From Planctomycetia bacterium (GTDB lineage Bacteria; Planctomycetota; Planctomycetia; Pirellulales; UBA1268), in NCBI GenBank assembly GCA_009923125.1, contig RFUD01000181.1, forward strand, positions 1-5,603: 5,603 nt of DNA, read 5' to 3'. This document shows, one piece after another, positions 1 to 5,603 of this stretch. Made by a program: the position numbers and the translations under genes. A model generated the notes under the pieces. The model did no database searches. It saw only the letters and a list, made by a program, of their open reading frames with translations, and was not told the origin of the DNA. Every line of letters begins with the position of its first letter. Position 1 is the first letter of the stretch.

Positions 1-2
1 TC

Positions 3-719
3 GCGCCGGCCAAGCACGTCGCGACCATCGCGGCCCAGTTGGCCGGCCGCATTGAAGCGAACGGGTACCGGATGGCCACGGGCTTCCTCGGCACGAAGCC
101 GCTGCTTCCTGTGCTCTCCGCACACGGCCACCACGACCTCGCCTGCCGGCTGTTCCAGAGCCGCCAGTTCCCCAGCTGGGGCTACGAGGTCGAGCAGGGA
201 GCGACGAGCGTGTGGGAACGCTGGGACAGTTTCACGAAGGAACACGGATTTGATGGCGTCAGCGGCAAGAACAATGCGGGCATGAACAGCTTCAGCCACT
301 ACGCCTTCGGCGCCGTGATGGAGTGGGCGTTCACGACGCTCGCCGGCATCGACGCTCTCGAGCCGGGCTTCGGGCGAATCCTGATTCGCCCGTGCATTCC
401 CTCGGCGGCCAGCAACCCCGATGGCCGCCCGCTGACGTGGGCGGCCGCCGAATACGCGAGCCCGCGCGGCCTGATTCGCAGCCACTGGCAGAAGCGTGAC
501 GACGGGCTGGAGATGCGGGTAACGATCCCCGCCAACACAACGGCGCGGGTGCGCGTGCCTGCCGCAGCCGACGATGTGATCACCGAAAGCGGCAGGCCGC
601 TTGCCGACGGCGCGCCCGGCGTGCGACTCGTGTCGCGCGATGCCGACGCCGCCGAGCTCGAACTCGGCTCTGGCGACTACCGCTTCCGTGTCGCCGCCGC
701 GGCTCCCGTGAGATCGTGA
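3..719 (+). CDS. Alpha-L-rhamnosidase (GH78), C-terminal part, 5' end outside window
   Basis: The product should hydrolyse terminal alpha-L-rhamnose from polysaccharides or glycosides. Being partial, it shows only 238 residues, open from the window edge to TGA at 717-719. Residues 1 to about 115 are the end of the (alpha/alpha)6 six-hairpin catalytic barrel. Visible hallmarks are TGFLGT (from residue 26), GATSVWERWDS with Glu72 (codon 216-218), and SFSHYAFGAVMEW. In characterised GH78 enzymes the Glu of the WERW motif is taken as the general base; the general acid would lie upstream, outside the window. Residues from about 116 on (PGFGRILIRP onward) match the small C-terminal beta-sandwich of the family, and GSGDYRFRV near the end looks like a natural terminus. 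A TTG at 39 gives an internal ORF start but lies inside the conserved barrel, so it is not the real start. The last four bases overlap the next gene. The family call is firm; substrate and localisation cannot be seen. Confidence 0.93.
   Translation, partial: APAKHVATIAAQLAGRIEANGYRMATGFLGTKPLLPVLSAHGHHDLACRLFQSRQFPSWGYEVEQGATSVWERWDSFTKEHGFDGVSGKNNAGMNSFSHYAFGAVMEWAFTTLAGIDALEPGFGRILIRPCIPSAASNPDGRPLTWAAAEYASPRGLIRSHWQKRDDGLEMRVTIPANTTARVRVPAAADDVITESGRPLADGAPGVRLVSRDADAAELELGSGDYRFRVAAAAPVRS
371..392. repeat. Perfect 10-bp inverted repeat inside the rhamnosidase gene
   Basis: The arm CGGGCGAATC (371-380) is followed after two bases by its exact reverse complement GATTCGCCCG (383-392). A stem of 9 bp with a 4-base loop is possible. 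It encodes the conserved G-R-I-L-I-R-P stretch, whose symmetric R-I-x-I-R order makes such a palindrome easy to produce with these codons. No T-run follows, so it does not look like an intrinsic terminator. It is most likely a by-product of coding. Confidence 0.4.
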
Positions 720-1597
720 TCACCACGACGTCGCGGGTGGCGGGCGCGATCCACTCGCTGACCTGGAACGGCGCGGAGTTCATCGACTCCCACGATCATG
801 GCCGCCAGATGCAAAGCGCCGTCAATCTCGACGTCGACGGCACGCTCTTCGACGAAACCTTCAATCCCACGGAGGCGGGCTGCGAACGCGACATGGCCGG
901 ACCGACGAGCACGAGTCGGCTACTCTGGCTCGCCGCTGACGGTCGGGAACTTGCCACTGTGAACCGGATGGCGTTCTGGCTGCGGCCGGGCCAGCAGAGC
1001 GACGGCCACCCGGCCAAGAACACCGCCGCCCTTTCGAACCATCTGCTCGAAAAGCGAGTGCACATCGGGGCGCCGGACATGCCCCTGCCCGCCCGCGACC
1101 ATGCCATTTGCTACGACGTCGCTTTTACCCTGCCGGCTTACGAGCGACATACGCGGGGCACGTTCGAGGCGCTCACGGGCTACATGCCACCCGCCTTTCG
1201 CACGTTCCACACGCTGGCGAGTGATGGCTCGCTCGCACCACTTTCCGATGGGCCGGGCGAGCAGTCGTTGCCGGTCATCATCTCCACGGCCGACGGCGAC
1301 TTCGCCATGGGCGTCTGGTCTCCCGGCTCGACCCACACGACCGGCAAGCCCCCCACGTACGGGCGGTTCTGGTTCGATCATGCGAAGGTCTCGAAGTGGA
1401 ACTGTGTGTTTCGCGAGCTGGCTCCCGCCGGACAAGACCTGTCACCCGGGCTGTACCGCTACAGGGTCTGGGTGGCGGTGGGCACGAGAGACCACGTTGC
1501 TGAGACACTTACGTTGCTACGCTCAAGGCAGGCGGGCGACGATTCGCAGCGGAAACGTGCCCCAGAGCGTGTCGCCGGAATCGACCGGCCGAGGTAG
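716..1597 (+). CDS. Hypothetical protein, carbohydrate-locus associated, apparently lacking its N-terminal export signal
   Basis: I do not recognise a named family with known activity. The 293-residue product looks like a beta-rich soluble domain. Motif-like stretches are GAIHSLTWNG (10-19), SHDHGRQMQS (25-34), FNPTEAG (49-55), GPTSTSRLL (62-70), EALTGYMPP (151-159), DGPGEQ (178-183) and SKWNCVFR (226-233). The His/Asp/Arg-rich SHDHGRQ segment could be a binding or catalytic site, but that is a guess. Start GTG at 716 overlaps the preceding TGA as GTGA, suggesting translational coupling; only a weak GAG lies upstream. I find no usable start or hydrophobic leader further upstream in this frame. 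The codons just before GTG read R-E-I, so the mature-like beta-strand E-I-V-I-T-T-T appears to run through the start. The last ~25 residues are Arg-rich and look unconserved. A role in processing or binding rhamnose-containing glycans is inferred only from the neighbour. Confidence 0.75.
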   Translation: MITTTSRVAGAIHSLTWNGAEFIDSHDHGRQMQSAVNLDVDGTLFDETFNPTEAGCERDMAGPTSTSRLLWLAADGRELATVNRMAFWLRPGQQSDGHPAKNTAALSNHLLEKRVHIGAPDMPLPARDHAICYDVAFTLPAYERHTRGTFEALTGYMPPAFRTFHTLASDGSLAPLSDGPGEQSLPVIISTADGDFAMGVWSPGSTHTTGKPPTYGRFWFDHAKVSKWNCVFRELAPAGQDLSPGLYRYRVWVAVGTRDHVAETLTLLRSRQAGDDSQRKRAPERVAGIDRPR

Positions 1598-1701
1598 CCA
1601 TCCGGGCCCTTGGTGCCGTGCGACCGGGATTGTCAGAATATCCTTCATTACGAGGTGTGGTCGGTTTTCAGCTCGAGATGACCGTGAGGCAGGGAGACCG
1701 G
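1598..1701 (+). other. Short intergenic spacer before the cytochrome/propeller gene
   Basis: These 104 bases separate the hypothetical protein from the large secreted protein. The stretch about 1630-1650 is noticeably more AT-rich than its surroundings and contains TTGTCA at 1630-1635. I cannot find a matching -10 box at proper spacing, so I do not call a promoter. No stem followed by a T-run is visible, so read-through from the upstream genes is plausible. GTG 1618 and ATG 1678 are in frame with the downstream gene but are poor start choices. Confidence 0.6.
1691..1696 (+). promoter_or_regulatory. Ribosome binding site of the cytochrome/propeller gene
   Basis: AGGGAG at 1691-1696 lies five bases before ATG 1702. 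This site decides the start: the earlier in-frame GTG 1618 and ATG 1678 have no comparable purine-rich sequence. Only ATG 1702 places a classic signal peptide at the very N-terminus. Confidence 0.75.
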
Positions 1702-1803
1702 ATGCGTCGAGGAAACCTTCGCTGCCCGCTCTCTTCGAGCCTGCTGATAGCGGGCGTTTTGGGCGCCGGGGCTCTCGCCGTCGCCACATCGCCAGCCCGC
1801 GCC
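1702..1803 (+). other. Sec-type signal peptide (34 residues)
   Basis: The N-terminus has basic residues (MRRGNLR), a hydrophobic core (SLLIAGVLGAGALAVA, about residues 13-28) and a typical signal peptidase I site, S-P-A-R-A before E-Q. There is no lipobox cysteine, so a lipoprotein is unlikely. Export fits the two heme-attachment motifs downstream, because c-type heme is attached outside the cytoplasm. Confidence 0.88.
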
Positions 1804-4800
1804 GAGCAGCCCCGGGGGCTCGCCGACGCGCTCGCCCGCGAGGGCGTGCCGGCCCTCGCGGCGGCAGCGGCCTCCGGCGGCGATCCCGCCCGCGGCGCGG
1901 TGCTCTTCCACACGGCGCACCTGACCTGCACGAAGTGCCACGCTGCGGACGGCGGTGCCTCGCCGCTGGGGCCCGACCTCGCCGGGCCGCGCATCGGCCC
2001 GGAGGGGCCGCTCACTGGAAAGGCGCTCACCGAGCACCTCGTCGCTGCGGTGCTCGACCCGTCGGCCTGGATCGGACCGCACTACCGGGCCGTCACGATC
2101 GCCACGACGGAGGGGCAGACGGTGACCGGCCTCGTGGCTCGCGAGACCGCGTCCTCGATCGTGCTGCGCGACGCCTCCTCGGCGGGCGGAGAGATCGAGA
2201 TCGCCCGCGGCGATGTCGAGGAGCGGATCGATCTCCAGACCTCGCTGATGCCGGCAGGGCTCGCGAACCTGCTCGCCGATCGGCAGCAGTTTCTCGACCT
2301 CGTGAAGTATCTCGACGAGATCGCGCAGGGAGGCCCCGCCCGCGCACGGGCGCTCCAGCCTGATCCCGCCCTGCTCGCCGCTCAGGGGCCGGCCGCCTAT
2401 GAGGCCGACATCGACCACGCCGGATTCATCGCCGACTGGGCCAACGCCAGGCAGGCAGCAGCCGCCTTCAAACGAGGCGAGGCGATCTACGTCCGAGTCT
2501 GTGCCAACTGCCACGGCACGCACACCGCTCCGGGCTCGCTGCCCACGGCGCCGCGGTTTGCCGAGGGCAGGTTCAAGGCCGGCGCTGATCCCCATGCCAT
2601 GTACCGCACGCTCACGAGCGGCGCCGGCCAGATGGTGGCCCAAGGATGGATGGTGCCAAGCCAGAAATACGACGTGATCCACTACATCCGCGAGGCCTAT
2701 CTCAAGCCGCACAACCCCGCGTCGTACACGGCCGTCACGCCCGACTATCTGGCGACGCTGCCCACGGGCACGAGCCGGGGCCCCGAGCCATCGAAGATCG
2801 AGCCCTGGCGGATTCACGATTACGGCCCCTTTCTCGCTGCGAGCATCGAGGCGGGCGGCGACGGCACGAACGTGGCCCGCAAGGGGCTGGCGGTGCGGCT
2901 CGACCCGGGACCGGGCGGCATCGGCCGCGGCCACGCCTGGATTCTCTACGAACTCGACACGCTCCGCGCTACCGCGGTCTGGACGGGCGACGCCTTCATC
3001 GACTGGCGGGGGATCAACTTCGACGGCAGCCACGGCACGCATCCGCGGATCGTCGGCGATCTGCTGGCCACGACTCCGGCGTTACCCGGCTGGGCCGATC
3101 CCGCCACCGGGTCGTTCGCCGATCCGCGGCCGCTCGGCCGCGACGGAAAGCCCTACGGCCCGCTGCCGCCGTCGCATGCCCGCTTCACGGCGCTGCACCA
3201 CGCGGGCGACGCGGTGGTCCTCGAATATCGCATCGGTCAACAGGGCATCGACGCACGGCATGCAGGCACGCGGGTGCTCGAGACGGCGCGGCTCGAGCCG
3301 ACCGCTGCAGCGGCGTCGGCACCGGCCTCGCCGATCGTAACCCGCATCTGGTCGGTGGCGCCGCACGAATGTGAGTTGGCGGTCCACGTGGCTGCCGTGG
3401 CACGGGATGCGGCGGAGACGGCTGTAGCGCTCGTGGGATCTCCTGTGCCGGGCGCAAGGCTCGAAATCCGCGATGGCTGCCACACGCTCGTCCTGCCGCC
3501 GAGCGCGGCGGCCGCGACGGTCGGCGTGGCGGTCGCCGCCGGGTCGGGCGGACTGCTCGAGGAACGCGCTCGGCGGCTCGCCCCGGTGGAGCCGCTCGAC
3601 AGGCTCGTCGGCACGCCCGCCCGGAACCCATGGACGACGCCAGCGCCGCTCGAGACTCCGGTCGTGCGCGGCGCCGCCGACGGCCCCTTCGCCACCGACC
3701 TCCTCACGCCTCCCGTCTCCAATCCCTGGAACGCGCAGCTGCGGCTCAGCGGCATCGATTTTCTGGCTGCCGACAAGGCCGTCGTCTGCACGTGGGACGG
3801 CGACGTCTGGACTGTCGCGGGACTCGGCGGCGACGGCGGACGCCTCACGTGGAAGCGAATCGCGTCGGGGCTCTACCAGCCGCTGGGCATCAAGGTGATC
3901 GACGGCGCGATCCACGTCGGCTGCCGCGACCGGATCGTGATCCTCCGCGACCTCGACGGCGACGGCTGCACCGACCGCTACGACACGTTCAACTCCGACC
4001 ACCAGGTGACGGAGCACTTTCACGAATTTGCGATGGGGCTCGAGACCGACGCCGCGGGCACCGTCTACTACGCCAAGAGTGCCCGGCACGCGCTGCCGGC
4101 CGTCGTGCCCCACCACGGCACGCTCCTGGCGGTGGCGAAAGACGGCTCGGCCACCGAGATCCTCGCCACCGGCTTCCGCGCTGCCAACGGCGTGTGCGTC
4201 GAGCCGGACGGCACGTTCTTCGTCACCGATCAGGAGGGGCACTGGAATCCCAAGAACCGCATCAACCATGTCCGCCGCGGTGGGTTTTACGGCAACATGT
4301 TCGGCTACCACGACGTCACCGATGCGAGCGACGCGGCGATGGAGCAGCCGCTCGCCTGGCTCACCAACGCATTCGACCGCTCTCCGGCCGAACTCGTTCG
4401 CGTGCCGCCGACGGCCTGGCCGCAGCTCTCGGGCCGGCTGCTCGAACTCTCCTACGGCGAGGGGCGGATCCATCTCGTGCTGCCCCAGGAGGTGCCCGGC
4501 CGACGCCCGGGGGATCCTCCGCGTCTGCAGGGCGGGCTCGTCGCCCTGCCGATGCCCGACTTTCCCACCGGCATCATGCGGGGCCGGTTTCATGCGGGCG
4601 ATCAGGCGCTCTACACCTGCGGCCTCTTCGCCTGGGCTGGCAACAAGACGGCTCCCGGCGGCCTGTATCGCGTGCGCCGCACGCAGGCCCCGCTGCGGAT
4701 GCCGGTCGAACTCTCGACGAGCGCCGACGGATTCGCGGTCACCTTCGCATCCCCCCTCGACCGGGCCAAGGCGGGCGACCCGGCAGCATGGCGCTGCCGC

Positions 4801-5358
4801 ACGTGGAGCCTGACCCGTTCCGCCAAGTATGGTTCCCCGCATGTCGGCGAGCAGGACCGGAAGATCACCGGCGTGGACATCTCGAGCGACGGCCACACGG
4901 CGGTCGTGCGGATCGAGGACTTCGGGCCCAGCCAGTGTTACGAGCTGGCCTGGGATCTGGCGGCCGCCGACGGCGGACCCGTGGCCGGGCGGATTCACGG
5001 CACGGTGCACGTCGCGGCCGCTGCGCCAGCCGCCGGCGCCGCAACCACGGCCGGCGCCGCCGAGATCGTCGTCAGCCCTGATGGCCCGATTCGCTCCCTC
5101 GCCGAGGCTCAACAGGAAGCGCAACGCACCAAGGCGAACGTCGTCCTCCGTTCCGGGACGTATCACCTGCCCGAACCGCTCGTGTTCACCGCCGAGGACT
5201 CGGGCACGGAGTATCGGGCCGCCCCGGGGGAGAAGGTCGTCATCAGCGGCGGTCGCCCCCTCGTCTTGAAGTGGGAGCCTTTCAAAGACGGCATCATGCG
5301 GGCCACGACGCCGCGGCGAACACGCTCTATGTTCTCCCACCGGAGAACGTCGATTTGA
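1702..5358 (+). CDS. Secreted di-heme c-type cytochrome / DUF6797-like / beta-propeller protein, fused in frame to a truncated beta-helix N-terminus
   Basis: This 1218-residue protein is probably a periplasmic sugar or alcohol dehydrogenase-like electron-transfer protein. After the signal peptide (1-34), residues about 50-207 form a Planctomycetes/Verrucomicrobia-type heme-binding domain with C76-T-K-C79-H80, ending in the helix FLDLVKYLDEI. Residues about 250-335 are a second cytochrome c domain with C267-A-N-C270-H271; Met317 in GWMVPSQKYD is a likely distal heme ligand. From about 366 (EPWRIHDYGPF, then GINFDGSHGTHPRIVG) the sequence looks like DUF6797. Residues about 675-995 resemble a glucose/sorbosone-dehydrogenase-type propeller, with an acidic Ca-loop-like DLDGDGCTDRYD at 750-761 and QVTEHFHEFAMGLE after it. 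A beta-sandwich-like part ends with GRIHGTVHV near 1105. An Ala-rich linker (about 1106-1120) leads into beta-helix sequence (1121-1204). Residues 1205-1218 are an Arg-rich out-of-frame tail. The natural product probably ended near 1105. Substrate and cofactor are not visible. Confidence 0.88.
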   Translation: MRRGNLRCPLSSSLLIAGVLGAGALAVATSPARAEQPRGLADALAREGVPALAAAAASGGDPARGAVLFHTAHLTCTKCHAADGGASPLGPDLAGPRIGPEGPLTGKALTEHLVAAVLDPSAWIGPHYRAVTIATTEGQTVTGLVARETASSIVLRDASSAGGEIEIARGDVEERIDLQTSLMPAGLANLLADRQQFLDLVKYLDEIAQGGPARARALQPDPALLAAQGPAAYEADIDHAGFIADWANARQAAAAFKRGEAIYVRVCANCHGTHTAPGSLPTAPRFAEGRFKAGADPHAMYRTLTSGAGQMVAQGWMVPSQKYDVIHYIREAYLKPHNPASYTAVTPDYLATLPTGTSRGPEPSKIEPWRIHDYGPFLAASIEAGGDGTNVARKGLAVRLDPGPGGIGRGHAWILYELDTLRATAVWTGDAFIDWRGINFDGSHGTHPRIVGDLLATTPALPGWADPATGSFADPRPLGRDGKPYGPLPPSHARFTALHHAGDAVVLEYRIGQQGIDARHAGTRVLETARLEPTAAAASAPASPIVTRIWSVAPHECELAVHVAAVARDAAETAVALVGSPVPGARLEIRDGCHTLVLPPSAAAATVGVAVAAGSGGLLEERARRLAPVEPLDRLVGTPARNPWTTPAPLETPVVRGAADGPFATDLLTPPVSNPWNAQLRLSGIDFLAADKAVVCTWDGDVWTVAGLGGDGGRLTWKRIASGLYQPLGIKVIDGAIHVGCRDRIVILRDLDGDGCTDRYDTFNSDHQVTEHFHEFAMGLETDAAGTVYYAKSARHALPAVVPHHGTLLAVAKDGSATEILATGFRAANGVCVEPDGTFFVTDQEGHWNPKNRINHVRRGGFYGNMFGYHDVTDASDAAMEQPLAWLTNAFDRSPAELVRVPPTAWPQLSGRLLELSYGEGRIHLVLPQEVPGRRPGDPPRLQGGLVALPMPDFPTGIMRGRFHAGDQALYTCGLFAWAGNKTAPGGLYRVRRTQAPLRMPVELSTSADGFAVTFASPLDRAKAGDPAAWRCRTWSLTRSAKYGSPHVGEQDRKITGVDISSDGHTAVVRIEDFGPSQCYELAWDLAAADGGPVAGRIHGTVHVAAAAPAAGAATTAGAAEIVVSPDGPIRSLAEAQQEAQRTKANVVLRSGTYHLPEPLVFTAEDSGTEYRAAPGEKVVISGGRPLVLKWEPFKDGIMRATTPRRTRSMFSHRRTSI
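5032..5060 (+). repeat. 11-bp direct repeat in the Ala-rich linker at the fusion point
   Basis: GCCGGCGCCGC occurs at 5032-5042 and again at 5050-5060, 18 bases apart and in the same codon phase, each coding A-G-A-A. Both copies lie exactly between the end of the propeller protein's last domain and the first beta-helix residues. The linker may be slipped or duplicated sequence, or the remains of the signal-peptide end of the beta-helix gene. Low-complexity Ala coding in GC-rich DNA could also produce it by chance. Confidence 0.6.
5062..5313 (+). pseudogene. 5' part of a right-handed beta-helix (pectate-lyase-like) gene, fused to the upstream ORF
   Basis: Residues 1121-1204 of the large ORF begin EIVVSPDGPIRSLAEAQQEA and continue with VVLRSGTYHLPEPLVF, EDSGTEY and PGEKVVISGGRPL. 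This is the typical opening of secreted parallel beta-helix proteins: the line 'VSP.G...SL.EAQ..A' followed by 'V.L..GTY.L..PL.F'. Such proteins usually start with their own signal peptide; here there is none, and the segment is in frame with the cytochrome/propeller protein. It stops being family-like after IMRATTP (codon 5311-5313). Beyond that the ORF reads 14 unrelated residues to TGA at 5356-5358. I call it a broken gene rather than a functional domain, because a parallel beta-helix needs many more coils. Confidence 0.72.
5307..5313 (+). other. Deletion/frameshift junction with 7-base microhomology
   Basis: GACGCCG at 5307-5313 can be read two ways. In the frame of the upstream ORF it completes codons for A-T-T-P, the expected continuation of the 5' beta-helix part. 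In the frame shifted by one base backwards (codon starts 5307, 5310, 5313) it begins D-A-A-A-N-T-L-Y, the expected lead-in of the 3' part. One short sequence fitting both sides is what a deletion between two GACGCCG copies would leave. The lost middle, perhaps a hundred or more residues judged from my memory of family members, is inferred, not seen. Confidence 0.55.
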
Positions 5359-5603
5359 ACCGTGCGGCCGTCGAGGCCGTCGGGCTGCGGCAGCTCGTCG
5401 AGTTTGCCGGCACGCGCGACCGCCCGGTGAAGTCGGTCGTTCTGCGCGGGATCACGTTCACCGCGGCCGCCCGCACGTTCATGGAGACGAAGGAATCGCT
5501 GCTGCGCTCGGACTGGGCGATCTACCGCGGCGGGGCGGTGCTGCTGCGCGGCGCCGAGGGGTGTGTGATCGAGGACTGCGATTTCGAGCACCTTGGCGGC
5601 AAC
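5314..5603 (+). pseudogene. 3' part of the beta-helix gene in a different frame, continuing past the window
   Basis: From about 5319 the frame with codon starts divisible by three is open for 95 codons to the window end. It reads NTLYVLPPENVDLN, then GLRQLVEFAGT, VVLRGITFTAAARTFMETK, LRSDWAIYRGGAVLL and CVIEDCDFEHLGGN. This is the alternating hydrophobic and Asn/Asp/Gly-rich pattern of parallel beta-helix coils and clearly continues the same protein type as the segment ending at 5313. The large ORF instead stops at 5356-5358 in another frame. Only a weak in-frame TTG (5355) or a late ATG within TFMETK offers a restart, and neither has an evident ribosome binding site or leader. The fragment is therefore probably not translated into a working protein, unless the frame break is a sequencing or assembly error. 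Confidence 0.75.

Noticed and set aside
371..392. Inverted repeat considered as a terminator or regulatory hairpin
   Set aside because: It lies inside conserved coding sequence, has no T-run, and follows from the symmetric R-I-L-I-R codons.
1630..1660. Possible sigma-70 promoter (TTGTCA at 1630-1635)
   Set aside because: No acceptable -10 hexamer at 16-18 bases (the sequence there is about AGGTGT); the AT-rich patch alone is not enough.
1618..1701. Longer N-terminus of the cytochrome gene from GTG 1618 or ATG 1678
   Set aside because: It would bury the signal peptide behind 8-28 extra residues, and no good ribosome binding site precedes either codon; ATG 1702 has AGGGAG at proper spacing.
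1101..2363. Plus-strand ORF of 420 codons bridging the hypothetical protein and the cytochrome gene
   Set aside because: It is Arg/Pro/Ala-rich with no domain and overlaps two better-supported genes in other frames.
1648..3042. Minus-strand ORF of 464 codons opposite the cytochrome domains
   Set aside because: Same reason: it is a shadow of the real gene, whose plus-strand frame contains two heme motifs and a signal peptide.
3082..5340. Very long minus-strand ORF (752 codons) opposite the propeller gene
   Set aside because: Its product is low-complexity (Arg/Gly/Val-rich), with no recognisable domain. Long antisense frames are common opposite GC-rich genes, and the plus strand carries clear family motifs throughout this stretch.
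1..5603. Defence system, CRISPR array, transposon, or RNA gene
   Set aside because: No spaced repeats, transposase motifs, terminal repeats, tRNA-like cloverleaf or ribosomal sequence could be seen. All substantial stretches are explained by carbohydrate and redox protein coding.

Overview
The window is GC-rich (about two-thirds G+C by eye). It carries one tightly packed block of plus-strand genes that looks like part of a polysaccharide-degradation locus of a planctomycete or a close PVC-superphylum relative. The strongest taxonomic pointer is the large protein at 1702-5358. It combines a secretion signal, a Planctomycetes/Verrucomicrobia-type heme-binding domain, a second c-type cytochrome domain, a DUF6797-like region and a sugar-dehydrogenase-like beta-propeller, an architecture I know mainly from that superphylum. 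No database search was possible, so family names rest on recognised motifs.

Layout: (1) 3-719 is the 3' end of a GH78-type alpha-L-rhamnosidase, with the start of the gene outside the window. (2) 716-1597 is a hypothetical protein of about 293 residues. It overlaps the rhamnosidase stop by four bases (GTGA) and has no signal peptide. (3) 1598-1701 is a short spacer ending in a good ribosome binding site. (4) 1702-5358 is a secreted di-heme cytochrome/propeller protein. It is fused in frame, through an Ala-rich linker, to the first ~80 residues of a right-handed beta-helix protein. (5) Near 5307-5318 the beta-helix reading frame breaks. The big ORF runs only 14 more unrelated residues to a stop at 5356-5358, while recognisable beta-helix sequence continues in another frame from about 5307 to the window end without a stop.

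Functionally, the rhamnosidase and a pectate-lyase-like beta-helix protein would fit breakdown of rhamnose-containing plant or algal polysaccharides such as rhamnogalacturonan. The di-heme propeller protein could oxidise released sugars and pass electrons to the periplasmic chain. That pathway is inference from domain content.

The most unusual point is the pair of gene junctions. At both 716 and about 5060 a protein normally expected to carry its own export signal begins directly at its mature-like sequence, abutting or fused to the gene upstream. The second of these proteins has also apparently lost an internal segment of perhaps a hundred or more codons at a 7-base microhomology. This looks like deletion-driven gene fusion and decay, or a misassembly, rather than a new defence or mobile system. 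I saw no tRNA, rRNA, CRISPR array, insertion sequence or convincing terminator.
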